Positions 30,584 to 38,825 of a stretch of 64,000 nt of DNA are shown here, piece by piece; the stretch's first letter is position 1; every line of letters starts with the position of its first letter. Position numbers and translations under genes: made by a program. The stretch lies in assembly GCF_000801955.1 (NCBI RefSeq), contig NZ_JSZO01000019.1, forward strand, positions 1-64,000, in the 5' to 3' direction. The DNA comes from Ralstonia sp. A12 (GTDB taxonomy: Bacteria; Pseudomonadota; Gammaproteobacteria; Burkholderiales; Burkholderiaceae). The notes beneath the pieces are model-generated. The model was not told where the DNA came from. It was given only the letters and a program-made list of their open reading frames with translations, and made no database searches.

Positions 30584-31486
30584 ATGAAGTCATTCAATAA
30601 CCAGGTTGCCGCCATCACCGGTGCCGCGTCCGGCATGGGGCGATCGCTTGCATTGCAGTTGGCGCGCGAGGGCTGTCATCTCGCACTGGCCGACCGCAAT
30701 GAAGCCGCACTCGCGCAGACGCTGCAACTGGTGCGCGCGCATGAAGGCGACCGCATCCGCGTGACGACGCACGCCGTCGACGTGGCCGACCGCGCCGCCG
30801 TGTACCGCTGGGCCGAAGAAGCCGCCGCCGCGCACGGCAAGGTCAACCTGATCTTCAACAATGCCGGCGTGGCGCTGTCCAGCACGATCGAAGGCATGGA
30901 CGACGACGAGCTGGCCTGGATCATGAACATCAACTTCTGGGGCGTTGTACACGGCACCAAGGCGTTCCTGCCACTGCTCAAGGCGAGTGGCAACGGCCAC
31001 ATCATCAACACGTCGAGCATCTTCGGCATCTTCGCGCAGCCGGGCATGGGGGCCTACAACGCCAGCAAATACGCCGTGCGCGGCTACACCGAGGCGCTGC
31101 GCCAGGAGCTGGACCTGATGAACTGCGGTGTGTCGGCCACCTGCGTGCACCCCGGCGGCATCAAGACCAACATCGCCAAGTCGAGCCGCGTGTCGCCCAG
31201 CATGAACGGCTTCCTGGTACGCGACGAACAGCAGGGCAAGGAAGAGTTCGAGAAGTTCTTCATCACCACGGCCGAGAAGGCGGCAGAGATGATCCTTGAT
31301 GGCGTGCGCAAGAACAAACGTCGCGTGCTGATCGGCCCCGACGCCCACGCCGCCGATGTGATGGCCCGCGTGTTGCCCGCCGCATACCAGGCACTGGTCG
31401 TACGCGAAGCCCGCCGCACGCGCAAGAAGGCGCTGCGAGAAGGCGGCACGGCGGACACCGCGCCGTCCACCGCGCGCGCGAAGTAA
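30584..31486 (+). CDS. Short-chain dehydrogenase/reductase (SDR)
   Basis: 300 residues. The classical SDR Rossmann motif TGAASGMG is at 12-19, 'NNAG' near 92-95, a catalytic Ser in 'NTSSIFG', and Y-x3-K in 'YNASKYA', followed by 'CVHPGGIKTNIA'. The C-terminus is extended and basic. It starts 39 bases after the BVMO stop, preceded by a GGAG-like site, and is followed after 10 bases by the hydrolase gene. The inferred role is alcohol/ketone interconversion feeding the monooxygenase; direction and cofactor are not determinable by eye. Confidence 0.92.
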   Translation: MKSFNNQVAAITGAASGMGRSLALQLAREGCHLALADRNEAALAQTLQLVRAHEGDRIRVTTHAVDVADRAAVYRWAEEAAAAHGKVNLIFNNAGVALSSTIEGMDDDELAWIMNINFWGVVHGTKAFLPLLKASGNGHIINTSSIFGIFAQPGMGAYNASKYAVRGYTEALRQELDLMNCGVSATCVHPGGIKTNIAKSSRVSPSMNGFLVRDEQQGKEEFEKFFITTAEKAAEMILDGVRKNKRRVLIGPDAHAADVMARVLPAAYQALVVREARRTRKKALREGGTADTAPSTARAK

Positions 31487-31496
31487 GGGGCTGTCG

Positions 31497-32537
31497 ATGA
31501 ACACGGCCACCACCGCTGAACTTGAACAATTCGCCAGCCCCCCGCGCGCGAATCTGCTCAACGTTGCACGCGCGATGCTGCGCCCGGGCCGCATCGGCCT
31601 GCGCAGCATCGGGCGCGACGTGCTGATCGCGCGCTACGCCAAGCCGCAATCGCGCTACCTGCCGCTGATGGGCACGCGCGTGCATTACACCGATGAAGGC
31701 GCCGCCAACGCGGAAGGCACGCTGCTGCTGATCCATGGCTTTGGTGCGTCGCTGCACACGTGGGATGGCGTACTGCCGCAGCTCACGCGCCGCTATCGCG
31801 TGATCCGGCTGGACCTGCCGCCATTCGGCATCACTGGCCCGCTGCGTGACGCACAAGGCCGCCCGCGCGCCATGGAGCTGCCGCTATACCGCGACTTCAT
31901 CGACGCGTTTGTCGATTCGCTGGGCTTGTCCAAGCTCACGCTGATCGGCAACTCGCTCGGCGGCATGGTGTCGTGGGACTTTGCCGTGCGGCATCCGGGC
32001 CGCGTTGAAAAGCTCGTGCTGATCGACTCCGCCGGCTTTCCGATGAAGCTGCCGATCTACATCGACCTGTTCAACCACCTGAGCGTGCGGCTGACCTCGC
32101 CGTGGATGCTGCCCGAGGGCATCATCCGCGCCGCCACGCGCGATGTGTACGGCGACCCGTCACGCGTGTCGGAACCGACGCTGCGCCGCTACGCCGATTT
32201 TTTCTACGCCGACGGTGCCCGCCAGGCCATCGGCCAGATGGTGCCGAAGTTCCGCTTTGACGATGTCGATACCAGCGGGCTGGCCGCCGTATTGGCCAAA
32301 CGCGGCGTGCCCACGCTCATCCTGTGGGGCCAGCGCGACCGGTGGATCCCGCCCGCGCACGCCGGTGAATTTGCCCGCCGCATTCCCGGCGCCACGCTGC
32401 GCATGTATCCGGCGCTCGGCCATATCCCAATGGAGGAAGACCCCGTGCGCGTGGGGACCGACCTCTCAGCATTTCTAGACCAAGGGCGCATCTCAAGCCG
32501 CCTTGCAGAAACCACATTCCAGGAGAACCGCCCATGA
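31497..32537 (+). CDS. Alpha/beta hydrolase of the BVMO operon
   Basis: 346 residues. The fold is clear: oxyanion 'LLIHGFGASLHTWDGVLPQL', strand 'RVIRLDLPPFGITGPL', nucleophile elbow 'LIGNSLGGMVSWDFA' (Ser in GNSLGG), acid in 'LILWGQRDRWIPPAH' and catalytic His in 'YPALGHIPMEEDP'. There is no signal peptide. It begins 10 bases after the SDR stop and its end overlaps the next gene by 4 bases, indicating translational coupling. In this context it probably hydrolyses the ester produced by the monooxygenase. Confidence 0.9.
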   Translation: MNTATTAELEQFASPPRANLLNVARAMLRPGRIGLRSIGRDVLIARYAKPQSRYLPLMGTRVHYTDEGAANAEGTLLLIHGFGASLHTWDGVLPQLTRRYRVIRLDLPPFGITGPLRDAQGRPRAMELPLYRDFIDAFVDSLGLSKLTLIGNSLGGMVSWDFAVRHPGRVEKLVLIDSAGFPMKLPIYIDLFNHLSVRLTSPWMLPEGIIRAATRDVYGDPSRVSEPTLRRYADFFYADGARQAIGQMVPKFRFDDVDTSGLAAVLAKRGVPTLILWGQRDRWIPPAHAGEFARRIPGATLRMYPALGHIPMEEDPVRVGTDLSAFLDQGRISSRLAETTFQENRP

Positions 32538-33430
32538 TGCCAGTCCGCCGCGACGTGCATCCTCACCTGCCGGCTGATCGCATCAGCAACTGGCACGAGC
32601 GAGGCACGCACGTCACCCACTTCCTGAACGCGCTGTCGATCTTCTTCCCGACCGGCGAGCGCTTCTTCATGGACAGCGTGCGCAACTACCGCCACTTGGT
32701 GACCGACCCGGAACTCAAGCAAGCCGTGGCCGGCTTCATCGGCCAGGAGGCCATGCACACGCGCGAGCACGTGCTGTACAACGACCTACTCGACCGTGCC
32801 GGCCTGCCCGCCAATCGCATCGACCGCTTTGTCGGCAAGTTCCTCAACGTGCTGCGCAAGTACACGCCCAAGAAGCACCAGTTGGCCGTGACGGTGGCAC
32901 TGGAGCACTACACCGCCATGCTGGCCGGTCAGGTGCTCTCGCATGAAGACGGCCTGGGCCGCAACTCCGAGCCCGGCTATCGTCAGGTCTGGCTGTGGCA
33001 CGCCATGGAAGAAACCGAGCACAAGGCCGTCAGCTACGACGTGTGGAACATCGCCATCAAGCCGGGCCTGGGTCGCTATCTCCTGCGCACATCGATCATG
33101 CTGCTGACCACAGTCTCGTTCTGGGCGATGGTGTTCTACGTGCACCTGCGCCTGATCTTTGCGGATCGCACCTGCAAGAACAAGTTCTTCGGCCTGGGCA
33201 AGGCATTCCACTTCCTGTGGATTCACCCGGCGCCGCTGCGCAAGATCATTCCGGAGTTCTTTGATTTCTTCCGGCCGTCCTTCCATCCGTGGGATGAGGA
33301 CAACCGTGCGGCGCTCGAACGCCTGCCCAAGCTGATCTCAGAGATTGAAGCGTACGCCGCCGCCAATGGCGAAGCGCCGTCGCCGTCGATCCGCCGCAAG
33401 CTGTCGACGGCGGGCGCGGCCGGGTCCTGA
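32534..33430 (+). CDS. PF10118-type predicted metal-dependent hydrolase (ferritin-like, membrane-associated)
   Basis: 298 residues. Carboxylate/His clusters 'FIGQEAMHTREH' (around 66-77), 'ALEHYTAML' (around 118) and 'WHAMEETEHKAVSYD' (around 155-169) repeat the E-x2-H pattern of dimetal four-helix proteins; the reading as a di-iron or di-metal site is inference. A hydrophobic stretch around 185-205 ('LLRTSIMLLTTVSFWAMVFYVHL') suggests membrane contact. The family accompanies Baeyer-Villiger monooxygenases and lipid-modifying genes in actinobacteria and proteobacteria, but its reaction is not established. It overlaps the hydrolase stop by 4 bases (ATGA). Confidence 0.8.
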   Translation: MMPVRRDVHPHLPADRISNWHERGTHVTHFLNALSIFFPTGERFFMDSVRNYRHLVTDPELKQAVAGFIGQEAMHTREHVLYNDLLDRAGLPANRIDRFVGKFLNVLRKYTPKKHQLAVTVALEHYTAMLAGQVLSHEDGLGRNSEPGYRQVWLWHAMEETEHKAVSYDVWNIAIKPGLGRYLLRTSIMLLTTVSFWAMVFYVHLRLIFADRTCKNKFFGLGKAFHFLWIHPAPLRKIIPEFFDFFRPSFHPWDEDNRAALERLPKLISEIEAYAAANGEAPSPSIRRKLSTAGAAGS

Positions 33431-33449
33431 GCAGGCATTCAAAACGCCT

Positions 33450-33525
33450 GCTGTCGGTTGCCGACAGCGGCCGTATCAGGATCAAACTAGAAATAGATCA
33501 GGCGCGCTCCACGCATGGGCGCGCC
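33450..33525. terminator. Two hairpins between convergent BVMO operon and merR gene
   Basis: GCTGTCGG-TTG-CCGACAGC (33450-33468) is a perfect 8-base stem, and GGCGCGC (33501-33507) pairs with GCGCGCC (33519-33525). Neither has a long T-run, but their place in the convergent gap suggests transcription end structures for both directions. Confidence 0.4.
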
Positions 33526-33532
33526 GGAGACA

Positions 33533-34354
33533 CTAGCCTTTGTCCGGCGAGTTCGAAGGATTCGGCGGTTCGTGCAGATGCTCGATGACTTGCGCCACAC
33601 GGTCGCCCAGGTACTTGTTGGCGGCGATCTCGAGCGCACGCATCAGCTCGGCCTCGACTGCCACTAGCGCCAGCGGGCGGATGCGCCAAATCACGTCGAC
33701 CAGGCGTGGCACGTCCTCGACCGGCGGCAGTTGGCCTTCGCCGTACTTGTCGAGCTCGCGCACGACCATGGAGACGAGATCGTCGGCCACGGCCTGCGTA
33801 TGCGGACGGGCCCGCTCGAGAATGTCGAGCACTTCAACCAACGGGAAACCGGCTTTCGCCATCTGCGCGCCGGCCAGCAGGGCTTTGGGGCTGCGTGCCA
33901 GATAGCCGAGACCATCCGGCGTCAGCAAGCCGAGCGAGATGGCACGTGCCAGCGCCTGGCGTGACATGGAGCGGCCAAAGAGCTTGGCCAGCGCCAACAG
34001 CGAAAAGTGCTTGGGCGACTCATCCGACCAGGGGCTGCTGATGGCGGATTCGAGCCCGAGAATGGAGCGCAAGTCATGGCCTTCGACGATGGCCTTGAGC
34101 AGCTCCTGGATGTTGGCGAGCGTGTAGCCGCGCGCCAGCAGGTGGTTGATGAGCTTGAGCCGCCCGAGATGCGCCTGCGTGTAGATGCCCACGCGCCCGC
34201 GCCGCTCAGGCGGGTCGATCAGTCCGCGGTCCTGGTACGAACGGACATTGCGGACAGTGGTCTCGGCTGCGCGCGCGAGTTCGTCAATGGTGAATTCGCG
34301 CACGGGCGGAGCAGCGGGCGGACCGGCATCGCCGGTTAATTTGCGGGCAGGCAT
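33533..34354 (-). CDS. MerR-family transcriptional regulator
   Basis: 273 residues from ATG 34354; the open frame upstream to 35098 is antisense to the divergent gene. The N-terminal winged HTH spans about 18-88 ('FTIDELARAAETTVRNVRSYQDRGLIDPPERRGRVGIYTQAHLGRLKLINHLLARGYTLANI'). The long C-terminal part ('AKAGFPLVEVLDILERARPHTQAVADDLVSMVVRELDKY') lacks the Cys signatures of metal-sensing MerR proteins and may bind a hydrophobic or organic ligand. It faces the BVMO operon and diverges from the two paralogous secreted-protein genes, so either could be its target. A TAGAAT box lies 8 bases upstream of its start codon. Confidence 0.88.
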   Translation of the reverse strand: MPARKLTGDAGPPAAPPVREFTIDELARAAETTVRNVRSYQDRGLIDPPERRGRVGIYTQAHLGRLKLINHLLARGYTLANIQELLKAIVEGHDLRSILGLESAISSPWSDESPKHFSLLALAKLFGRSMSRQALARAISLGLLTPDGLGYLARSPKALLAGAQMAKAGFPLVEVLDILERARPHTQAVADDLVSMVVRELDKYGEGQLPPVEDVPRLVDVIWRIRPLALVAVEAELMRALEIAANKYLGDRVAQVIEHLHEPPNPSNSPDKG

Positions 34355-34397
34355 GCAAAAAATTCTACACGAGCGTGGCGACATGACCGCGCCGACT

Positions 34398-34412
34398 GCC
34401 GGACCTTCCGGC
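34398..34412. promoter_or_regulatory. Palindrome in merR divergent promoter region
   Basis: GCCGGA-CCT-TCCGGC is a perfect 6-base inverted repeat with a 3-base centre, midway in the 84-base gap between the MerR gene and the divergent lipoprotein-like gene. MerR proteins bind such dyads in the -35/-10 spacer; I could not place those boxes with confidence. Confidence 0.4.
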
Positions 34413-34438
34413 TGATTCTCGCGACGAGGAGACCGTCG

Positions 34439-35611
34439 ATGTGGGACTTGAACTTGAGCAACCGTAGGTTGGCGCTCCGGGCTGCGGGCGTTCTGTGCGT
34501 GGCGCTGCTGCAAAGCTGTGCCAGCGCCGGTGACGGCCACGGCGGCATCGAAGCGGCCAAGGCCAAGCAACTGGAAGACGCCCGCCAGCAGGCACGCGCG
34601 CCGTTCCAGTCGGGCAACCTCGCCACGCGCGAAGTCCGCCCCGCCACGCTGCGCGATTCCGGCCAGCCCGATGCCATCTCGTACCTGCGCCATGTCGACT
34701 TTCGCTTTGACGGCGACGTCGGCTTCCTGGTCGATCAGCTCGCGCTGCGCATGGTGCCGCGCCTGCCGGGTGATCCAGTCTGGCTCGACGATGTGTCGTC
34801 GTACACGCTGCAGCCCGTGAGCGGCACAGTGCGCGTGAGCGCCGACAGCATGGCTGCGCTGTTCAACACCGTGGTCTTTGCGCGCGGGCCAGGCAATGAC
34901 CCACCCTTGCGGCGCTTCAGCTTCACGCTGGATGACGGCACGCTCGACATGCGCGCCGAGATGCGCCGCCGCGGTGCCTGGGTGCCGATCGAGCTGCGTG
35001 GCCCGCTGGTGCTGCGCGATCCGCAGACCATCGTGTTCCGCCCCAACGTGGTCAAGGTACAGGGCCAGGATGCCGGCGCGCTGATGGGTGCGGCACATAT
35101 CGAGCTGGCCGATCTGCTGCCGGTGTCCACGCCGGCCGTGCAGCTCACCGGCAGCGAGATCGTCATGCAGGTGCCCAAGCTGTTTCCGCCGCCCGCGCTG
35201 GATCTGAAGGTCTCAGCCATCCGCGTCACACGCGACGGGCTCGTCATGCAGATCGGCGACGGCAATCCGCAGATGCCGCCCCTGGCCAATGCCGCCGATG
35301 CACAGCGCCCCTACATCCTGTTTCGGGGCGGTGACATCCGCTTCCTGCGTTCGATGCCGATGAATGCGCGCATCGACATCGTGGTCGCCGATCCGGCCAA
35401 GCCCTTCGTGTTCAACCTGTACCGCTACCGGGATCAGCTCGTTGCGGGGTCGCTGCGCTTCTCGACCGATGGCAGCATTCGCGTGCTGATGCCGTCGTTC
35501 GACATGCTCGCTGCTGCCAAGTTGGCCAAACCCGCGACCAAACTCGCAGCCAAACCGGTGGGCACGCTCGCCAAACCCGCGCTGCAACTCGCCAAGAGGA
35601 CTGCGCCATGA
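34439..35611 (+). CDS. Secreted (probable lipoprotein) protein, tandem paralogue A
   Basis: 390 residues from ATG 34439, with GAGGAG 7 bases upstream. The N-terminus 'LALRAAGVLCVALLQSCASAG' ends in a plausible lipobox (L-Q-S-C), so the mature protein may be lipid-anchored at Cys near 24. The body is beta-rich and shares a colinear set of motifs with the next gene: 'DVGF..DQLALRMVP', 'ALFNTVVFA', 'DDGTLDMRAEMRRRGAWVPIELRGPLVLRD', 'LFPPPALDLKVSAIRVTRDGLVM' and 'YRYRDQLVAGSLRFSTDGSIRV'. The C-terminus is a low-complexity AKLAKPATKLAAKP tail. No known family recognised. It ends by overlapping the next start by 4 bases. Confidence 0.75.
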   Translation: MWDLNLSNRRLALRAAGVLCVALLQSCASAGDGHGGIEAAKAKQLEDARQQARAPFQSGNLATREVRPATLRDSGQPDAISYLRHVDFRFDGDVGFLVDQLALRMVPRLPGDPVWLDDVSSYTLQPVSGTVRVSADSMAALFNTVVFARGPGNDPPLRRFSFTLDDGTLDMRAEMRRRGAWVPIELRGPLVLRDPQTIVFRPNVVKVQGQDAGALMGAAHIELADLLPVSTPAVQLTGSEIVMQVPKLFPPPALDLKVSAIRVTRDGLVMQIGDGNPQMPPLANAADAQRPYILFRGGDIRFLRSMPMNARIDIVVADPAKPFVFNLYRYRDQLVAGSLRFSTDGSIRVLMPSFDMLAAAKLAKPATKLAAKPVGTLAKPALQLAKRTAP

Positions 35612-36690
35612 TCGCCCCCGCCATCGCCCTCGCTGCCCTCATGCTGCGGCTGATGCTGCTTGTGCTGGCCGGATTCAGTGCTGCCGGTTTGCTGGCCAGC
35701 ACGTTCGCGCGTGCGGCTGAGCCGCCCATGGCCAGCGCCCAGCGCAAGGAGCTGGTCACGGTGCGCCAGCAGTGGACCCAACGATGCCAGCCAGCCTCGG
35801 GCGCCGCCATCACCACCGGTACGGTTGCCGCACGCGACTCCCGCACCGCTCCGCCCGTCGTGCAGATGCGCGATGTTGATTTCCGCATCACCGGCGACAT
35901 CGGCTTCCACGTGCACCAGCTCACCGCGCAGCTCGTGCCGCACACGCCCGGCCAGCCCGTCGACATGGACGACCCGAGCCAGTTCGACATCCGCATCCTC
36001 GGCGGCGAGGTGACGGTGCCCAAGGCGTCGCTCGACGCGCTATTCAACACCTACCTGCTGGACTACGCGCCGCGCTCGCTCAACGCACTGTCGCTGACGC
36101 CGGGCGACGGCGTGCTCGACGTGTCGGGCGGGCTCAAGCTGCGCAACCACTTTCCGGGCGTGTGGTTGCCGTTTGGCATGCGCGGCACGCTGGCGCTCAA
36201 GGAATCGCGCTACCTCGTCTACACGCCAAGCGAAGCGCGCGTAATGGGCGTGCAGACGCTGGCGATGCTCAAGGGGATGGGGCTGGAGTTGTCGCAACTC
36301 GCGCCGCTCGACCGTGGCGGCGCGAAGCTGGATGGCAACGCGATGGTGCTGGACCAGACCACGGTGTTCCCGCCGCCGCGCCTGCTCGGCCAGATGCAGA
36401 CCGCGCGCGTGACGTCCGATGGGCTCGTGCTTGGCTTCGGCCCGGCGCCGTCGATGTGCGCGCCCGCCCCGACCGACGCCGGCAGCCGCATCTGGATCCA
36501 GTCTGGTGACCTGAAGATGTACAACGTGCTGGTGACCAACAGCCGCGTGCTCGTCACCGACACCTCCACGCACGGGCCGCTGCGCTTTGACCTGTACCAC
36601 TACCGCGAGGCTGCCGCACGCGGCACCACACGCATGGATGCGGACGGCACGCTGCGCGTCGATCTGGCGCCGGCAGCGGCCGTGCAGTAA
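35608..36690 (+). CDS. Secreted protein, tandem paralogue B
   Basis: 360 residues. The signal peptide is long and hydrophobic (LRLMLLVLAGFSAAGLLASTFARA-AEPP). Mature segments correspond one-to-one with paralogue A: 'DIGFHVHQLTAQLVP', 'DALFNTYLLDY', 'GDGVLDVSGGLKLRNHFPGVWLPFGMRGTLALKE', 'TVFPPPRLLGQMQTARVTSDGLVLGFG' and 'YHYREAAARGTTRMDADGTLRVDL'. This shows duplication and divergence within an operon: ATG overlaps the previous stop. One copy appears lipidated and this one soluble, which could point to a heteromeric envelope complex. Function unknown. Confidence 0.78.
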   Translation: MIAPAIALAALMLRLMLLVLAGFSAAGLLASTFARAAEPPMASAQRKELVTVRQQWTQRCQPASGAAITTGTVAARDSRTAPPVVQMRDVDFRITGDIGFHVHQLTAQLVPHTPGQPVDMDDPSQFDIRILGGEVTVPKASLDALFNTYLLDYAPRSLNALSLTPGDGVLDVSGGLKLRNHFPGVWLPFGMRGTLALKESRYLVYTPSEARVMGVQTLAMLKGMGLELSQLAPLDRGGAKLDGNAMVLDQTTVFPPPRLLGQMQTARVTSDGLVLGFGPAPSMCAPAPTDAGSRIWIQSGDLKMYNVLVTNSRVLVTDTSTHGPLRFDLYHYREAAARGTTRMDADGTLRVDLAPAAAVQ

Positions 36691-36696
36691 ACAGCC

Positions 36697-37119
36697 CTAT
36701 TGCAACAGGCAGACCGCGCGCAGAACGGCCTCACCTTCTGTGCGCGGCTGGACGGGTTCCCAGCGAGGGTCGTCAATGTTCTTAGAGAGGATGGTGGCGT
36801 GCTGGCTGTCCTGGATCAGCGCGCTGACCGGCAGGATGCGTTCGTTCTTGCAGTCGTAGACCGACGTACGCGAATCGTATTGGTATGCGACGCCATCGGC
36901 GAGTTTGCGCGGCGTGTCATAGGCGTCGCGCGAGGTGGCACGCACGGTGCCATCCTTGTTGCGCTCGATGGAATCCTTGTCCAGGTAGAGCGTGCCGGCA
37001 TTGTCAGCCAGCGGGGAAAGCTTGACCCAGTTGTCGGCCGCCATGACAGCCGAGCTGCAGAGCACCAGGGCGAATGCCGCCCAGTAGCAATCGGTCAATG
37101 ACCTTCGATCCCTTCGCAT
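36697..37119 (-). CDS. Small secreted protein, surface-adhesin E-like
   Basis: 140 residues from ATG 37119. The signal peptide is 'CYWAAFALVLCSSAVMA-ADNWVKL'. The mature domain 'NAGTLYLDKDSIERNKDGTVRATSRDAYDTPRKLADGVAYQYDSRTSVYDCKNERILPVSALIQD' matches the general pattern of the roughly 100-residue surface-adhesin E-like periplasmic domain, with two Cys (in 'YDCKNE' and 'RAVCLLQ') that likely form a disulfide. It converges on the tandem paralogue genes with only 6 bases between. Role unproved in this group. Confidence 0.75.
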   Translation of the reverse strand: MRRDRRSLTDCYWAAFALVLCSSAVMAADNWVKLSPLADNAGTLYLDKDSIERNKDGTVRATSRDAYDTPRKLADGVAYQYDSRTSVYDCKNERILPVSALIQDSQHATILSKNIDDPRWEPVQPRTEGEAVLRAVCLLQ

Positions 37120-37253
37120 GGCAACCTCCGTTTGCATCAACCTGGGCGCGTGGGGAACGATGCCGTTTGCCATGTGGCTGCATCGGGCCCCGCACATCAA
37201 GCATAGGTGAGCAATCGGCATGCCCAGGGGGCGCCTGCTTTGGCAGGCAACAA

Positions 37254-37278
37254 AAAAGCCCGCGCTGGGCGGGCTTTT
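37254..37278 (-). terminator. Terminator of the dihaem cytochrome gene
   Basis: A perfect 10-base stem (AAAAGCCCGC and its complement GCGGGCTTTT) with a 5-base loop, followed on the minus strand by a T-run of at least five; 20 bases past the cytochrome stop. Confidence 0.88.
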
Positions 37279-37298
37279 CGAGAAACGAGAGTGACGAC

Positions 37299-38198
37299 TT
37301 ACTTGGCTGCAGCGGCCATGTAATCCACGGCGGCCTTCACGTCATCGTCGGAGCCGGCGTAGGTACCCTTGGGCGGCATCGCGCCCTTGCCGTGCAGCGC
37401 GATGTCGTACATCTTGGCCTTGCCTTCAGCAATGCGCGGTGCCCAGGCAGCCTTGTCGCCAAACTTGGGCGCGCCGGCCACGCCAGCCGCGTGGCACATC
37501 TGGCAGGTCGAGTCGTAGACCTTCTTGCCGACGTCACCCGTCGAAGCTTGCGGTGCAGCGGCTGCGGCCGGAGCGGCCGGCGCAGCAGCAGGTGCGGGAG
37601 CTGCGGCTGCAGCCGGGGCAGCAGCAGGCGCCGCGGCTTCCGATGCCGACGCAGCCGCCGGTGCTGCAGCAGCACCCGCCGGCGCGGCCGGTTCCTGCAG
37701 CTTGCCGCCGCCGGAGTTGGCCATGTAGACGATGGCACGTTCGATTTCGTAGTCGCTCACGTCGTCAGGCGACGTGCCGCCGCGCGCAGGCATCCCGCCC
37801 TTGCCGGCCAGCGCAACCTTGGTCAGGCCATCCAGGCCCTGTGACAAACGCGGCCCCCAGCTGGCCGCATCGCCAAATTTGGGGGCACCTGCCACACCGG
37901 CGGCGTGGCAGGTCGCGCAGACTTCCTTGTAGAGTTGCTCGCCCGTCTTGAAGACGCGCGGTGCGTTCGGGTCTTTCAGTTCGAGTTGCGCGACGGGCTT
38001 GATGCGGTCGTTGACGGCCTCTTCGGACATGCCGGAGCCGCCAGCGCCTTCCTTGGCGCCCATGCCAACATAGTTGGCCAGCAGGATGATGATGAGGATG
38101 GGAACGGCAAAGGCGGCGATCACCGCGATGATCAGCTGCTTGGGGGTCTTGATCAGGGGCTCGTGTTCGTCGTGCTGCGCGTCGCTCATGCTCATCAA
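37299..38198 (-). CDS. Membrane-anchored dihaem cytochrome c (c5-like)
   Basis: 299 residues; the start could also be the Met at 38189. An uncleaved N-terminal anchor ('LIIAVIAAFAVPILIIILLANYVG', about 20-45) leaves the rest in the periplasm. Two cytochrome c domains carry CATCH (about 94-98) and CQMCH (about 230-234), each followed by the near-identical 'AAGVAGAPKFGD' and a distal Met (GGMPARG, GAMPPKG) as sixth ligand. The two are joined by an Ala/Pro-rich linker of about 50 residues. This internal duplication suggests a flexible two-haem electron shuttle between a quinol oxidoreductase and a terminal oxidase. No oxidase genes are adjacent. It has a strong terminator. Confidence 0.9.
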   Translation of the reverse strand: MMSMSDAQHDEHEPLIKTPKQLIIAVIAAFAVPILIIILLANYVGMGAKEGAGGSGMSEEAVNDRIKPVAQLELKDPNAPRVFKTGEQLYKEVCATCHAAGVAGAPKFGDAASWGPRLSQGLDGLTKVALAGKGGMPARGGTSPDDVSDYEIERAIVYMANSGGGKLQEPAAPAGAAAAPAAASASEAAAPAAAPAAAAAPAPAAAPAAPAAAAAPQASTGDVGKKVYDSTCQMCHAAGVAGAPKFGDKAAWAPRIAEGKAKMYDIALHGKGAMPPKGTYAGSDDDVKAAVDYMAAAAK

Positions 38199-38492
38199 CT
38201 CTCAGGATGGTGGAACCGCTCTTGAAGCCTCAGAGCGCCACCGGCAGGAGTCGCGAGCATCGCCGGCAGTGCGTGGGGCCCCGTGGGGTCGCAATGAGGG
38301 CAGGAAGACCTTGGGACGTGCCCCATTGGCCCGAACAGACCTGTCCCCGCTTGTTTTTCTGGCAAATGACGGGCGATTATATCCGCAATGCCAAGCCGTT
38401 TGACACGCGGGAGAGCCCTAGGCAGCGCTTTTCGACCTGCGTCAAAAACCACTGGAAACGGCGTTGCATCAAGCGCTATGACCTGGGCGCGA

Positions 38493-38521
38493 TGGACGCC
38501 TGAACGCAAATACGTTATCCT
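38493..38521 (+). promoter_or_regulatory. Promoter of tRNA-Arg
   Basis: TGGACG (38493-38498), 17-base spacer, TATCCT (38516-38521), followed directly by a GC-rich discriminator (GCGGGGC) typical of stringently controlled stable-RNA promoters; 36 bases before the mature tRNA. Confidence 0.5.
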
Positions 38522-38557
38522 GCGGGGCTTCTCTTTCGGCGCGTTCTGTGCCGATGT

Positions 38558-38633
38558 GCGCCCGTAGCTCAATGGATAGAGTACTGCCCTCCGAAGGCAG
38601 GGGTTGCTGGTTCGATCCCAGCCGGGCGCGCCA
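38558..38633 (+). tRNA. tRNA-Arg (anticodon CCG)
   Basis: 76 bases forming a complete cloverleaf: acceptor GCGCCCG/CGGGCGC with discriminator G and encoded CCA; anticodon stem CTGCC/GGCAG with loop CTCCGAA, giving anticodon CCG at 38591-38593 (reads CGG); T-arm GCTGG-TTCGATC-CCAGC. No integrase or attachment repeat is seen next to it. Confidence 0.95.
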
Positions 38634-38825
38634 AACACTCACTGAATTGCGCAAAATGTTGGGGCGTTTCCGCGCCCGAACCGCATTTTTGCCGCAATCT
38701 ATGGCGCCGCCGCCAAACGCGGCGCCCATCCATATCAAGCCCCTTGCCCCGCCCTCCTTCGCGATCCCCATTCCGTCGATCGCAAATCAGGCGCGCGGGG
38801 AAATTCACCGGTCAGGAGTCGAGCA

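Noticed and set aside
34357-35098. N-terminal extension of the MerR frame
   Set aside because: It would overlap the divergent secreted-protein gene; the HTH begins soon after the Met at 34354.
38558-38633. tRNA-Arg as an integration site for a mobile element
   Set aside because: No integrase gene and no duplicated tRNA 3' end are visible nearby.
38195-38638. Minus-strand frame 'GWDRTSNPCLRRAVLYPLSYGR...' across the tRNA gene
   Set aside because: A familiar spurious product of tRNA antisense translation; the tRNA cloverleaf is complete.
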